DNA of 64,000 nucleotides from NCBI GenBank assembly GCA_030827125.1, contig JAURFD010000011.1:23209-87208 (forward strand). Direction: 5' to 3'. Both the position numbers and the translations under genes were made by a program. Under the pieces are notes generated by a model, which saw only the letters and a list, made by a program, of their open reading frames with translations, had not been told where the DNA came from and made no database searches. This DNA comes from Candidatus Nanopelagicales bacterium (GTDB lineage: Bacteria > Actinomycetota > Actinomycetes > S36-B12). Shown here in pieces: positions 9,584 through 18,827 of this stretch. Numbering within the stretch: the stretch's first letter is position 1; every line of letters starts with the position of its first letter.

Positions 9584-11248
9584 TCAAAACGCCCCCTCGA
9601 GGCCCCACACGGGCTCGTCGGAGGTCGTGACGGCGCCGTCCTCCCCCACGATGACAAACCGGTCAAAACCCCGGGTGAACCACCGATCATGGGTCACCGC
9701 CAGCACCGTCCCGGTGAACTGCTCCAGGGCCCCCTCGAGCGCCTCAGCGCTCTCTAGATCAAGGTTGTCCGTGGGCTCGTCCAGGCACAGCAGTGTGGCT
9801 CCGGACAACTCCAGCAACAGGATCTGGAAGCGGGCCTGCTGACCCCCTGACAGGGTCGAGAAGGGGCGCTCGGCCGCTCCGGCCAACCCATACCGATCCA
9901 GAGCGCGACTCGCAGGTTCGCGCCCCATCCCGGCTCGGTCGCCGTCGCCCCGATGCAGGATCTCCAGCAGGGTGCGGCCGGCGAGATCCGGACGAGTGTG
10001 CGTCTGGGCGAACCATCCGGCGCGAACCCGGGAGCCGAGCCGCGCGATCCCAGTGTGGGCGACCGGAGCGATGGGGACATCGCCCAGGGGCGGGAGATCG
10101 GGATCGGTGCCCCCCAGCGCAAGCAGCCTGAGCAGGTGCGACTTGCCGGCGCCGTTGCGCCCGAGGATGCCGACCCGCTCACCGAACCAGACCTCGAGGT
10201 CGAAGGGGTCGGTTAATCCGGTGAGGGCAAGGTTTTCGCAGATCACCGCGCGCTTCGCCGTACGTCCGCCCCCAAGCCGCATCTTCAGCGACTGGCGCAG
10301 CGGGATCGCCTGCGGCGGGCCCGCCTCCTCGAACATTCGTAGACGCGTCTGCGCGGCCTGATAGCGAGATGCCAGGCCATCGTTGTAGGCGGCCTTCGTT
10401 TTGTACATCTGCACGAGGTCCTTGAGTTTGCGATGCTCCTCGTCCCAGCGTCTGCGCAGCTCTTCCAGCCGGCTAAAACGATCGGCGCGAGCATCGGCAT
10501 AGGTCGAGAAGCGACCGCCGTGCACCCAGACCGAGTTCCCCGCCGCGCCGAGTTCGACGGTGATGATGGAGTTCGCGGCGTTGTCGAGCAGTTCACGATC
10601 GTGGCTAACGAGCAGCACGGTCTTGGGGGTGTCTCGCAGTTGCTGCTCAAGCCATACCTTGGCAGGTACGTCGAGGAAGTTGTCGGGCTCGTCAAGGAGC
10701 AGTACCTCGTCAGGACCGCGTAGCAAGGCTTCGAGGACCAAACGCTTGCGCTCTCCACCGGAGAGCGTCTCGGCGTCGCGGTACCGGACGGATTCGAAAG
10801 GCAACCCGAGAGCGGCAGTACACACGACATCCCACTGCACCTCCGCCTCGTACCCGCCCGCGTCCGCATAGTCCGCAAGGGCATGCGCGTAGCGCATGTG
10901 CACGGCCTCGTCATCGGTGTCCATCAGATCAAGCTCACACGCGTCGACCAGCGCGGCGGCTTCCTGCAAGGCCGGGGAGGCGGTCGATAGGAGCAACCCC
11001 CGTACGTCGAGACCAAGACCCTGGCCGACGAACTGACGCATGACCCCGACACCCCCGGTGGTCACCACACTGCCCTGGTCAGGTGCGAGATCGCCGGCCA
11101 TCATGCGCAGCAACGTCGTCTTGCCTGCGCCGTTCGCGCCGATGAGCGCTGCGGTGGTGCCCTCTCCGACGCGGAAGGAGACATCGTCGAGGAGCACGCG
11201 CCCGTCAGGCAGGGAGTAGGTCACGTGCTGGACGTCGATATGCCCCAT
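9584..11248 (-). CDS. ABC-F family ATPase (ribosome-associated)
   Basis: A 554-residue protein with two ABC cassettes on one chain and no membrane domain, the ABC-F architecture. The first cassette has Walker A GANGAGKT (37-44), signature LSGGERKR and Walker B LLLDEPDNFLD. The second has GRNGAGKS, LSGGQQAR and LCLDEPTDNLD. A charged helical linker rich in Arg, Lys and Glu lies between them, the segment that in this family reaches towards the P-site tRNA. Members are translation factors or antibiotic-target protectors; which type this is cannot be read here. The ATG overlaps the truA stop by one base. Confidence 0.92.
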   Translation of the reverse strand: MGHIDVQHVTYSLPDGRVLLDDVSFRVGEGTTAALIGANGAGKTTLLRMMAGDLAPDQGSVVTTGGVGVMRQFVGQGLGLDVRGLLLSTASPALQEAAALVDACELDLMDTDDEAVHMRYAHALADYADAGGYEAEVQWDVVCTAALGLPFESVRYRDAETLSGGERKRLVLEALLRGPDEVLLLDEPDNFLDVPAKVWLEQQLRDTPKTVLLVSHDRELLDNAANSIITVELGAAGNSVWVHGGRFSTYADARADRFSRLEELRRRWDEEHRKLKDLVQMYKTKAAYNDGLASRYQAAQTRLRMFEEAGPPQAIPLRQSLKMRLGGGRTAKRAVICENLALTGLTDPFDLEVWFGERVGILGRNGAGKSHLLRLLALGGTDPDLPPLGDVPIAPVAHTGIARLGSRVRAGWFAQTHTRPDLAGRTLLEILHRGDGDRAGMGREPASRALDRYGLAGAAERPFSTLSGGQQARFQILLLELSGATLLCLDEPTDNLDLESAEALEGALEQFTGTVLAVTHDRWFTRGFDRFVIVGEDGAVTTSDEPVWGLEGAF

Positions 11249-12051
11249 CAGGTGTCCCGTCGCACTCGGGTGCGCTGCTGCCGCTCGGCCCACTCCTCCG
11301 GTGGTGGGTAGCCGACCTGCTCCAGGACAAGGGGATAGGCCGGCATCACGGTCACGCCCGAGTCCTTGACACCGGAGTGCAGCACCTGCCCCGGCCAGTC
11401 AACGGTCCTGCGCCCATCCCCGACGGGGAGCAGGGCGCCGACCAGCGAACGCACCATCGAGTGGCAGAAGGCGTCGGCCTGGATGTCCATGACCGCGAGC
11501 CCAGCCTCATCGCGATACCACCGCAGGCGCTCGAGACCGCGCACCGTGGTGGCGAACTCACGTTGCTTGCAGAACGGCGCGAAGTCATGTTCGCCATGCA
11601 GGGGCTCCGCGGCCTCGTTCATCCGGTCAACGTCTAGCCATCGCGGCCACGGCAGTACGAGGTGGCGTGCCAACGGATCAGGTCCCACTCCCCCATCGCA
11701 GACACGGTAGGAATATCGCCGCCACAGGGCCGAGAAGCGCGCATCGAACTGTGGCGATACCTCTTCCATGCGGAGGATCCGCAGGTCAGCGGGCAGGGCG
11801 CGATTGATGCGGCGCACGTCGATGTCGGTGGTGGCGGCCATCGGAGCATCGACATGGGCTACCTGGCCGCGTGCGTGCACCCCCGCATCCGTGCGGCCGG
11901 CGCACTGCACCGGCATCGGCACGCCGTACAGATGCCCGAGGACACGCTCCAACTCACCCTGCACCGTGCGCAGTCCGGCAGCCTGCGGTTGCGCGGCCCA
12001 GCCATGGAAGTCACGACCGTCGTAGGCGATGTCGAGGCGCAGACGAAACAG
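11248..12051 (-). CDS. truA: tRNA pseudouridine(38-40) synthase TruA, probable CTG start
   Basis: Isomerises uridines 38-40 in the tRNA anticodon arm. The catalytic Asp lies in the CAGRTDAGVHARGQ motif. The first ATG, GTG or TTG in frame is a GTG at 11964, but translation upstream of it reads RLRLDIAYDGRDFHGWA, the conserved TruA N-terminal strand. The only start that includes this without a long tail is CTG at 12051 (MFRLRLDIAYDG, 267 residues); no ATG, GTG or TTG lies between it and the in-frame stop. The CTG sits at the end of the hairpin after rplQ. A GTG at 12059 is out of frame. Identity is certain; the start is an inference. Confidence 0.88.
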   Translation of the reverse strand: MFRLRLDIAYDGRDFHGWAAQPQAAGLRTVQGELERVLGHLYGVPMPVQCAGRTDAGVHARGQVAHVDAPMAATTDIDVRRINRALPADLRILRMEEVSPQFDARFSALWRRYSYRVCDGGVGPDPLARHLVLPWPRWLDVDRMNEAAEPLHGEHDFAPFCKQREFATTVRGLERLRWYRDEAGLAVMDIQADAFCHSMVRSLVGALLPVGDGRRTVDWPGQVLHSGVKDSGVTVMPAYPLVLEQVGYPPPEEWAERQQRTRVRRDT

Positions 12052-12080
12052 CCCGTCACCGGAGGATCCGGCGACGGGCT
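12050..12080 (-). terminator. Hairpin after rplQ, overlapping the truA start
   Basis: Read on the minus strand: AGCCCGTC-G-CCGGA, loop TCC, then TCCGG-T-GACGGGCT. With one G-U pair this is a continuous 14-bp stem. It begins about 22 bases after the rplQ stop and is followed by GTTTCG, a weak U-tract. The position is classical for a terminator or attenuator at the end of the alpha operon, but the 3' arm runs into the conserved truA coding frame. Confidence 0.7.
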
Positions 12081-12101
12081 GAGTCGATGACGATGCGTCG
12101 G

Positions 12102-12755
12102 TCAGGACTCGTCCTTCTTGTCCGTCTCGGCCGTATCCGCGTCAGTCTCACCGTCGGCGTCAGTCTCACCGTCGGCCATGACATCGGCGTCAGCCTCGAC
12201 ATCGGCGTCAGCGGCGGCCTCAACCTCAGCCGCCTCTTCCGGAGTATCTCCGGCAGCCTCCGCGGCAACTTCCGCCTCATCGGCGACAACCTCGGCGGCC
12301 GCCGTCTCCTCAGCGGCCGGGGCCGCAGGCGCGGCGGCAGCCTTCTCCTTGGCCGCGCGCTTGGTGGCACCGGTGGCCTCAGCGACGACCTGCTCGGCAA
12401 GCGGTTCCACAAGCTCGATGACCACCATGGGCGCGTTGTCGCCCTTGCGCGGGCCGAGCTTGACGATGCGGGTGTAGCCACCGTGGCGGTTCTCGTAGCG
12501 CGGCCCGATCTCGGTGAAGAGAACGTGCACGACACCCTTGTCGCGCACAACGGTGAGGACACGGCGACGGGCGGCGAGGTCACCGCGCTTGGCGAAGGTG
12601 ATCAGGCGCTCCGCGAGGGGACGCAGGCGCTTGGCCTTGGCCTCCGTCGTGGTGATGCGGCCGTGCTCGAACAGCGCCGTCGCCAGATTGGCGAGCATGA
12701 GGCGCTCGTGGGCGGGACCGCCACCCAGGCGGGCACCTTTAGTAGGCGTAGGCAT
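12102..12755 (-). CDS. rplQ: 50S ribosomal protein L17 with long acidic C-terminal extension
   Basis: The core (about residues 1-118) is a standard L17 starting [17 protein letters not shown]. The remaining 100 or so residues are an Ala/Glu/Asp-rich tail ending in TDKKDES, giving 217 residues against about 120 in E. coli. Inside the tail an 18-bp unit is perfectly duplicated at 12141-12158 and 12159-12176, coding DGETDA twice. An open frame continues far upstream through rpoA but has no family similarity, so the start at 12755 is used. It is the last gene of the alpha operon, 31 bases after rpoA. Confidence 0.96.
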   Translation of the reverse strand: MPTPTKGARLGGGPAHERLMLANLATALFEHGRITTTEAKAKRLRPLAERLITFAKRGDLAARRRVLTVVRDKGVVHVLFTEIGPRYENRHGGYTRIVKLGPRKGDNAPMVVIELVEPLAEQVVAEATGATKRAAKEKAAAAPAAPAAEETAAAEVVADEAEVAAEAAGDTPEEAAEVEAAADADVEADADVMADGETDADGETDADTAETDKKDES

Positions 12756-12786
12756 GATGAAAGAACTCCTTGTTCGGGTGGCGTGG

Positions 12787-13809
12787 TTAGAGCTGCTCGT
12801 CCTCGACCAGGTCCAGGTCCTCGTCGTCGTCTTCATCGCTGAAGTACACGGCGGCACCGGGGTCGAATCCGGGCGGGCTGTCCTTGAGCGCCAGTCCGAG
12901 GCCGACCAGCTTGACCTTGACCTCGTCGATGGACTTGGCGCCGAAGTTGCGGATGTCGAGCAGGTCCGCCTCAGAACGGCCGATGAGTTCACCCACGGTG
13001 TGGATGCCCTCGCGCTTGAGGCAGTTGTACGAGCGGACGGTGAGGTCCAGCTGCTCGATGGGGGTCGACAGCTGCTCCGCGACGAACGCGTCCGCCGGTG
13101 AGGGGCCGATGTCGATGCCCTCAGCATCGACGTTGAGCTCACGGGCCAGGCCGAAGAGTTCAACGAGCGTCTTGCCGGCTGACGCCACAGCATCGCGCGG
13201 CAGCATGCACGGCTTGGTCTCGACGTCGATGACGAGCTTGTCGAAGTCCGTGCGCTGCTCGACGCGGGTCGCCTCGACCTTGTAGGTGACCTTGAGCACG
13301 GGCGAGTAGATCGAGTCGACCGGGATCCGGCCGATCTCCTGTCCCGGCTGCTTGTTAAGAGCGGCCGACACGTATCCCCGGCCACGCTCGACCACGAACT
13401 CCATCTCCAACTTGCCCTTGTCGTTCAAGGTGGCGATGTGCAGATCGGGGTTGTGGATCTCGACACCCGCGGGGGGCGCAATATCAGCCGCGACGACCGG
13501 TCCAGGGCCCTGCTTGCGCAGGTACATGACAACCGGCTCGTCATGATCAGACGACACGACGAGTTGCTTGATGTTGAGGATGAGCTCGGTGACGTCCTCC
13601 TTCACCCCCGGGATGGTGGTGAACTCGTGGAGGACACCGTCGATACGGATGCTGGTAACCGCAGCACCGGGAATCGACGACAGGAGCGTGCGGCGCATGG
13701 AGTTGCCCAGGGTGTAACCGAATCCGGGCTCTAGGGGCTCGAGGACGAACCGCGAGCGGAACTCGCTAATCGGTTCCTCGGTGAGAATGGGGCGCTGCGT
13801 GATGAGCAC
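12787..13809 (-). CDS. rpoA: DNA-directed RNA polymerase subunit alpha
   Basis: A 340-residue alpha subunit that nucleates RNA polymerase assembly. The N-terminal dimerisation domain includes the [15 protein letters not shown] motif near residue 35. The C-terminal domain contains two helix-hairpin-helix-like segments ([20 protein letters not shown] and [14 protein letters not shown]) used for UP-element and activator contacts. An acidic tail rich in Asp and Glu follows, a common actinobacterial trait. Gene order rpsM-rpsK-rpsD-rpoA-rplQ is the standard alpha operon. Confidence 0.98.
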   Translation of the reverse strand: MLITQRPILTEEPISEFRSRFVLEPLEPGFGYTLGNSMRRTLLSSIPGAAVTSIRIDGVLHEFTTIPGVKEDVTELILNIKQLVVSSDHDEPVVMYLRKQGPGPVVAADIAPPAGVEIHNPDLHIATLNDKGKLEMEFVVERGRGYVSAALNKQPGQEIGRIPVDSIYSPVLKVTYKVEATRVEQRTDFDKLVIDVETKPCMLPRDAVASAGKTLVELFGLARELNVDAEGIDIGPSPADAFVAEQLSTPIEQLDLTVRSYNCLKREGIHTVGELIGRSEADLLDIRNFGAKSIDEVKVKLVGLGLALKDSPPGFDPGAAVYFSDEDDDEDLDLVEDEQL

Positions 13810-13876
13810 GTGCTGTCCTTTCGGCGACGACCGCTATATGACGTCGGGTTTAGGTGTGGACTACTAGGAAAAAGGA

Positions 13877-14503
13877 CTACTTGGAGTAGAGCTCGACGAT
13901 CAACTGCTCCTGGACCGGGGTGTCGATGACCTGGCGCGAGGGCAGCGAGTGCACGAGGATGCGCATCTTGGAGGGGATGACCTCCAGCCACGGGGGCACC
14001 GGACGCTCACCGATCTCGGCATGGGCGACAACGAAGGGTGTCATCTCACGCGAGCCAGGACGGACCTCAATGATGTCGTTCGCCTGCACGCGGTACGACG
14101 GAATGTCGACCTTGTGGCCATTCACGGTGAAGTGGCCGTGCGTCACCAGCTGGCGCGCCATGTCGCGGGACTTGGCGAAGCCGGCACGATAGACGACGTT
14201 GTCCAGGCGGGACTCCAGGATGCGCATCAGGTTGTCACCGGTCTTGCCGGTGCGCCGGTGCGCCTCCTCGTAGTAGTTGCGGAACTGCTTCTCGAGGACG
14301 CCGTAGATCCGGGTCGCCTTCTGCTTCTCGCGCAACTGCAACAGGTACTCGCTGTCCTTGGATCGACCGCGGCCGTGCTGACCGGGCGGGTAGGGACGCT
14401 TCTCGAAGGGGCACTTGGGGGACTCGCACTTGGCGCCCTTGAGGAAGAGCTTGGTCTTCTCACGGCGACAGCGCTTGCAGTCCGCGTCGGTATAACGAGC
14501 CAT
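13877..14503 (-). CDS. rpsD: 30S ribosomal protein S4 (zinc-binding form)
   Basis: Primary 16S rRNA-binding protein that starts 30S assembly. The 208-residue sequence has an N-terminal zinc knuckle with four cysteines (CKRC, then CESPKC; residues 9-31) and the S4 RNA-binding domain ([20 protein letters not shown]). This is the C+ form, in contrast to the cysteine-free S4 that some actinobacteria carry. It lies between rpsK and rpoA in the alpha operon. Confidence 0.97.
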   Translation of the reverse strand: MARYTDADCKRCRREKTKLFLKGAKCESPKCPFEKRPYPPGQHGRGRSKDSEYLLQLREKQKATRIYGVLEKQFRNYYEEAHRRTGKTGDNLMRILESRLDNVVYRAGFAKSRDMARQLVTHGHFTVNGHKVDIPSYRVQANDIIEVRPGSREMTPFVVAHAEIGERPVPPWLEVIPSKMRILVHSLPSRQVIDTPVQEQLIVELYSK

Positions 14504-14523
14504 GGTGTGTCAGTTCTCCGTTC

Positions 14524-14931
14524 TCAGACGCGGCGGCGCTTGGGTGGGCGGCACCCATTGAAGGGGACCGGGGTGACGTCCTGGATGGAGCCCACTTCAA
14601 GGCCCGTGGCCTGGAGCGAGCGGATGGCGGTCTCGCGGCCGGAACCGGGACCCTTGACGAACACGTCGACCTTGCGCATGCCGTGCTCCATGGCACGACG
14701 CGCAGCGGCCTCGGCGGCCAACTGCGCCGCGAACGGCGTCGACTTGCGGCTGCCCTTGAACCCGACCTGACCGGAGCTCGACCAGGCGACGACGGCGCCG
14801 TTCGGGTCGGTGATGGACACGATCGTGTTGTTGAACGTGCTCTTGATGTGAGCTTGCCCGTGGGCGATGTTCTTCTTTTCCTTGCGGCGCACCTTCTTGG
14901 CGCCGGCCTTGCTACCACTCTTGGGAGGCAT
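14524..14931 (-). CDS. rpsK: 30S ribosomal protein S11
   Basis: A platform protein of the 30S subunit. The 135 residues have the usual basic N-terminus ([18 protein letters not shown]), the core [20 protein letters not shown] and a C-terminal [11 protein letters not shown] that touches 16S rRNA. It is co-oriented with rpsM upstream (68-base spacer) and rpsD downstream (20-base spacer). Confidence 0.97.
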   Translation of the reverse strand: MPPKSGSKAGAKKVRRKEKKNIAHGQAHIKSTFNNTIVSITDPNGAVVAWSSSGQVGFKGSRKSTPFAAQLAAEAAARRAMEHGMRKVDVFVKGPGSGRETAIRSLQATGLEVGSIQDVTPVPFNGCRPPKRRRV

Positions 14932-14999
14932 ATGTCCTTCGTTCTCCTGAGGTCATCGGTCCGCTGGTCCGGAAGTTTCCGGCGCAGACCCGCGGACTA

Positions 15000-15377
15000 C
15001 TACTTGCCGGCCTTCTTCTTGCCGGCGACGGTCTTGCGGGGACCCTTGCGGGTGCGTGCATTGGTGTGCGTGCGCTGACCGTGCACGGGCAGACCACGGC
15101 GGTGCCGGATGCCCTGGTAGCAGCCGATCTCGATCTTGCGGCGGATATCGCCGGCAACCTCACGACGCAGGTCACCCTCGACCTGCAGGTTCGCCTCGAT
15201 CCAGTCGCGCAGGGCAACTGCCTGCTCATCGGTCAGATCGCGGGCGCGCAGGTCCGGGCTGATGCCGGTGGCCTCGAGGGCCTGAGCGGCGCGGGTGCGT
15301 CCTACGCCGTAGATGTAGGTGAGCGCAACCGCCATCCGCTTGTCGCGGGGCAGGTCAACGCCAACGATGCGTGCCAT
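15000..15377 (-). CDS. rpsM: 30S ribosomal protein S13
   Basis: A 30S head protein contacting P-site tRNA and the 50S bridge. The start at 15377 gives the canonical [14 protein letters not shown] and 125 residues; an in-frame extension upstream shows no similarity. The helix-two-turn-helix [12 protein letters not shown] and the basic tail [17 protein letters not shown] are intact. A 206-base spacer separates it from rpmJ. That spacer holds small GC-rich hairpins (a CCCACC/GGTGGG pair) but no gene, so an extra promoter for rpsM-rpsK-rpsD-rpoA-rplQ could sit there. Confidence 0.97.
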   Translation of the reverse strand: MARIVGVDLPRDKRMAVALTYIYGVGRTRAAQALEATGISPDLRARDLTDEQAVALRDWIEANLQVEGDLRREVAGDIRRKIEIGCYQGIRHRRGLPVHGQRTHTNARTRKGPRKTVAGKKKAGK

Positions 15378-15583
15378 GGGTGTCCTCTTCTTGTCCTCGT
15401 TGCCCAAGGTGTGGTGCGGTACCGGTCCCACCACCCGGGGTGGGTCCTCGGCCTTGAGTCCGAGGGTGGCGTCCCGCGGTCTGCACGAGGCTGCCGCGGG
15501 GGTCGGGTATCGCAGTCCACGAATCGGTTGATCCGTGGTGTGCGTGGTCCGGTTGTCTCTCCGTCGCACGCGTGCGTCAGGAG

Positions 15584-15697
15584 TTAACCCTGACGCTGCT
15601 TGTGTCGAACGTTGTCGCAGATCACCATGACGCGGCCGTGGCGACGGATCACCTTGCACTTGTCACAGATGGGCTTAACGCTGGGCTTAACCTTCAC
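15584..15697 (-). CDS. rpmJ: 50S ribosomal protein L36 (zinc-binding form)
   Basis: A 37-residue protein that begins at GTG 15697 ([14 protein letters not shown]) and ends KQRQG. Zinc ligands are CDKC, a second Cys in VMVICDN and the following His, so this is the C+ type. A good Shine-Dalgarno (GAGGTGAG) lies seven bases upstream of the GTG. The gene lies between infA and rpsM, its usual place. Confidence 0.95.
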   Translation of the reverse strand: MKVKPSVKPICDKCKVIRRHGRVMVICDNVRHKQRQG

Positions 15698-15709
15698 CGG
15701 AATCTCACC

Positions 15710-15931
15710 TCACTTGTACCTGTAGACGATGCGACCCCGGGTTAGGTCGTAGGGCGACAACTCCACGACGACACGATCGTCGGGAAGGATTCGGATGTAG
15801 TGCATCCGCATCTTTCCGCTGATGTGCGCCAGAACCTTGTGTCCGTTGTCGAGTTCAACGCGGAACATGGCGTTGGGCAGCGACTCGGTGATCGTGCCCT
15901 CAAGCTCGATCGCGCCGTCCTTTTTGGCCAT
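15710..15931 (-). CDS. infA: Translation initiation factor IF-1
   Basis: A 73-residue OB-fold factor that occupies the A site during initiation. The conserved [14 protein letters not shown] start defines the ATG at 15931; 14 extra in-frame residues upstream are unlike the family. The sequence [20 protein letters not shown] and the end RGRIVYRYK are canonical. A purine-rich GGGAAG lies nine bases upstream of the ATG. The gene is followed by rpmJ after 12 bases. Confidence 0.97.
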   Translation of the reverse strand: MAKKDGAIELEGTITESLPNAMFRVELDNGHKVLAHISGKMRMHYIRILPDDRVVVELSPYDLTRGRIVYRYK

Positions 15932-16037
15932 GTTCGACGTCTTCCCTTCCCTTTGGACTCCACGCGCGCGCACGACCCCACCAGCAAAAAATCGGCGGGG
16001 TGCGGACGAACGGGAGAGCCCGATGATCAGCCCGTCA

Positions 16038-16043
16038 AGTGTA
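16038..16043 (-). promoter_or_regulatory. Possible -10 box upstream of infA
   Basis: The minus strand carries TACACT (TANNNT type) about 107 bases before infA, in the 164-base gap after map. No convincing -35 is present; TTAGGT lies 18 bases upstream. This could mark an internal promoter for infA-rpmJ and the alpha operon. Weak evidence. Confidence 0.25.
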
Positions 16044-16095
16044 CGCGCGGGGAGCCGATCAACCTAATCGCCCCCTACCGCCCGCATAACGGACG

Positions 16096-16881
16096 CTAGA
16101 GCCGGACGTCATCCAGCGCGGTGAGCACCCAGGGTCCGTCCTCGGTGACCGCCACGGTGTGCTCCCAGTGCGCCGCCATGCTGCCGTCGCTGGCCACCAC
16201 GGTCCAGTCGTCGTCGAGCACCTGGACCTCCGGGGAGCCCAGGATCACCATGGGCTCGACCGCTAGGGCCATGCCGGGTACCAACCGCGGCCCCTTGCCG
16301 GGCTTGCCGTAGTTCGGCACGGCCGGATCCATGTGCATGCTCGAACCGATGCCGTGCCCGACGTACTCCTCCACGATGCCGAAGTGGGGGCCGGCTTCGC
16401 GCACGACCGTCTCGACCGCGTGACCGATGTCCGAAAGGCGCCCGCCGGGCCGTGCTGCTGCCAGACCGGCCCAGAGGGCGCGCTCCGTGACATGACTGAG
16501 TTCAGCGATATCGGCAGGCACCTCCCCCACCAGAATGCTGATCGCCGCATCCCCATGCCACCCGTCAACGATGGCGCCACAGTCGATGGAGACGACGTCA
16601 CCGAGGCCGATGCGTCGCTCACCGGGGATGCCGTGGACGACCTCGTCGTTGACGGACACGCAGATGTGGGCCGGGAACCCGTGATAGCCGAGGAAGGATG
16701 GGGTGGCTCCTGCGTCACGGATGCTGGCCGCGGCAATGTCGTCCAACTCGGCGGTGCTCACGCCCTCGCGCACGGCTGCGGCAACGCAGTGGAGGGTTTG
16801 CGCGACCACCAGGCCCGCGGCACGCATGACGTGCAATTGATCGATGGACTTGACCTCAATGCGGTCCCGGCCGCGGAACAT
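16096..16881 (-). CDS. map: Type I methionine aminopeptidase
   Basis: Removes the initiator Met from nascent proteins. In the 261-residue protein the five metal ligands are visible: Asp100, Asp111, His176 (GHGIG), Glu209 (EPM) and Glu240, with the conserved His84 in VVHGIPG. The ATG at 16881 is one base after the adk stop region; upstream in-frame codons overlap adk and are rejected. The order secY-adk-map-infA is the usual end of the spc operon. Confidence 0.96.
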   Translation of the reverse strand: MFRGRDRIEVKSIDQLHVMRAAGLVVAQTLHCVAAAVREGVSTAELDDIAAASIRDAGATPSFLGYHGFPAHICVSVNDEVVHGIPGERRIGLGDVVSIDCGAIVDGWHGDAAISILVGEVPADIAELSHVTERALWAGLAAARPGGRLSDIGHAVETVVREAGPHFGIVEEYVGHGIGSSMHMDPAVPNYGKPGKGPRLVPGMALAVEPMVILGSPEVQVLDDDWTVVASDGSMAAHWEHTVAVTEDGPWVLTALDDVRL

Positions 16882-16882
16882 C

Positions 16883-17446
16883 TCAGGCGCCGATAGCGGT
16901 GAGGATGCGCGCGGTGACCTCGTCGACCTCACCCATCCCGTCGACCTGGACCAGCACCCCGCGCTCGGCGTAGACGGCGATGAGCGGCGCGGTCTGGTCG
17001 GCATAAACCTCCAGGCGACGGCGGATCACCTCCGCTGTGTCGTCAGCCCGGTCCTGCTCCTCTGCGCGCTTGAGCAGGCGGTCTACGACCACGTCCGTGT
17101 CGACCGTGAGTTCGATGGCCCGATCGACATGCAGTCCGTCAGCGAGCAGCATCATGTCGAGTTCGTTGACCTGCTCAAGCGTGCGCGGATAGCCGTCGAG
17201 GAGGAAGCCCGGTCGGCAGTCGTCCTGGCTAATACGGTCACGCACCATCGCGTTAGTCACCGAGTCAGGCACGTACTCGCCGGCGTCCATGTATCGCTGG
17301 GCCTCACGCCCAAGGTCGGTTCCCGCGCTGACGTTGGCGCGGAAGATGTCACCCGTCGAGATGTGCGGCACGCCCAGCGCAGCGGCGACCACAACAGCCT
17401 GAGTCCCCTTGCCCGCCCCCGGAGGTCCCATGATGACGAGCCTCAT
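16883..17446 (-). CDS. adk: Adenylate kinase (short, LID-less form)
   Basis: Interconverts ATP plus AMP and two ADP. The P-loop GPPGAGKGTQ occupies residues 7-16, with the AMP-binding ISTGDIFR and LLDGYPRT. The length of 187 residues shows that the zinc/LID insertion of the 215-residue form is missing, as is usual in actinobacteria. The ATG overlaps the secY TAA by one base (TAATG), indicating translational coupling to secY. Confidence 0.97.
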   Translation of the reverse strand: MRLVIMGPPGAGKGTQAVVVAAALGVPHISTGDIFRANVSAGTDLGREAQRYMDAGEYVPDSVTNAMVRDRISQDDCRPGFLLDGYPRTLEQVNELDMMLLADGLHVDRAIELTVDTDVVVDRLLKRAEEQDRADDTAEVIRRRLEVYADQTAPLIAVYAERGVLVQVDGMGEVDEVTARILTAIGA

Positions 17447-18744
17447 TAGCGCAAGAACCCTTCGTAGTTGCGCTGCTGGAGTTGCGAGTCAATCTGCTTG
17501 ACCGTGTCGAGGCCCACGCCCACCACGATGAGCAGGCTGATGCCGCCGAAGACGAACTGATCACCGATGCCGAGCAGGTTAAAGGCAAAGACCGGCAGGA
17601 CGGCGATCAGGCCGAGGTAGACCGATCCGGGTGCGGTCAGGCGATTAAGCACATAGGCGAGGTACTCAGCGGTGGGCTTGCCCGCGCGAATGCCGGGAAT
17701 GAAGCCGCCGTACTTCTTCATGTTGTCCGCGACGTCGACCGGATTAAAGGTGATCGAGACGTAGAAGTAGGTGAAGAAGACCGTGAGGGTGAAGAACAGC
17801 AGGAGGTACCAGGTGGAGGTGCCTGTCGACAGGTTGGTGGCGATCCACTGGGCCCAGTCGGCCTGGCTGCCGGTCAGCTGGACGAGCAGCGTCGGCAGGA
17901 AGAGCAGAGACGAGGCGAAGATGACCGGGATGACGCCGGCCATGTTCACCTTGAGCGGGATGTAGGTCGAGGTCCCGCCGTACATCTTGCGGCCCACCAT
18001 CCGCTTGGCGTACTGGACCGGGATTCGCCGCTGGCCCTGCTCGACGAAGACGACCAGGGTCAAGATGACCAGCGCCACCGCGAAGGTGAGGATGAGCTGG
18101 AAGGTGCCCCGGGTCACGAACACGTTGATGAACTGAGCCGGGATCGACGCGATGATCGAGGTGAAGATGAGCAGGGACATACCGTTGCCCACGCCACGTT
18201 CGGTGATGAGCTCGCCCAGCCACATGATCACGGCGGTACCAGCCGTCATCACGATGACCATGGTGATGATGACGAGCGCGTTCTGGTTGGGGATCAGCTC
18301 CTCGTTACAGCCGCTGAAGAGCTGACCCGGGGTACGCGCGAGCGACAAGATGGCCGTCGACTGAAGGATGGCCAGACCGATGGTGAGGTAGCGCGTGTAC
18401 TGCGTGATCTTGGCCTGGCCGGACTGGCCTTCCTTCTTCAGCATTTCCAGTCGCGGGATAACCACCGTGAGCAACTGAATGATGATGCTCGAGGTGATGT
18501 ACGGCATGATGCCGAGCGCGAAGACGGACAACTGCAGCAGCGCGCCACCGCTGAAGAGGTTGATGACCGCGTAGACCGAGTTGTCCGAGGTCTGGTCGAT
18601 GCATCGCTGAATCGCCGAGTAGTCCACGCCCGGAGTCGGGACCACTGATCCGATCCGGAAGATGGTGATCATCCCCAGCGTGAAGAGCAGCTTCTTGCGC
18701 AGGTCCGGGGTCCGGAATGCTGCGACGAAAGCGCTGAGGTGCAC
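17446..18744 (-). CDS. secY: Protein translocase subunit SecY
   Basis: Channel subunit of the SecYEG translocon in the cytoplasmic membrane. The 432-residue protein has about ten hydrophobic segments. Recognisable parts are the N-terminal FRTPDLRKKLLFTLGMI, the GGALLQLSVFALGIMPYIT plug/TM2 area, and the cytoplasmic loop QGQRRIPVQYAKR that contacts SecA and the ribosome. It sits between rplO and adk as in most bacteria, but after a 141-base spacer with a large hairpin. Confidence 0.98.
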   Translation of the reverse strand: MHLSAFVAAFRTPDLRKKLLFTLGMITIFRIGSVVPTPGVDYSAIQRCIDQTSDNSVYAVINLFSGGALLQLSVFALGIMPYITSSIIIQLLTVVIPRLEMLKKEGQSGQAKITQYTRYLTIGLAILQSTAILSLARTPGQLFSGCNEELIPNQNALVIITMVIVMTAGTAVIMWLGELITERGVGNGMSLLIFTSIIASIPAQFINVFVTRGTFQLILTFAVALVILTLVVFVEQGQRRIPVQYAKRMVGRKMYGGTSTYIPLKVNMAGVIPVIFASSLLFLPTLLVQLTGSQADWAQWIATNLSTGTSTWYLLLFFTLTVFFTYFYVSITFNPVDVADNMKKYGGFIPGIRAGKPTAEYLAYVLNRLTAPGSVYLGLIAVLPVFAFNLLGIGDQFVFGGISLLIVVGVGLDTVKQIDSQLQQRNYEGFLR

Positions 18745-18827
18745 GCCATACCTCCTGGGCGGATCCGCACGCGGATCGCTCGATCGTGGACATTGTCGGC
18801 TGTAGGAGCCTCGCAGGAGCCTAACGC

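Noticed and set aside
12057..12059. GTG at 12059 as the truA start
   Set aside because: It is out of frame with the conserved TruA N-terminus and would read a short unrelated peptide.
12756..13385. Upstream extension of the rplQ frame through rpoA
   Set aside because: The extension is Ser/Arg/Thr-rich out-of-frame reading of rpoA; L17 similarity starts at 12755.
17482..18648. A 388-codon plus-strand frame opposite secY
   Set aside because: Antisense shadow; extremely rich in Asp, His and Arg, as expected from reverse reading of a membrane protein gene.
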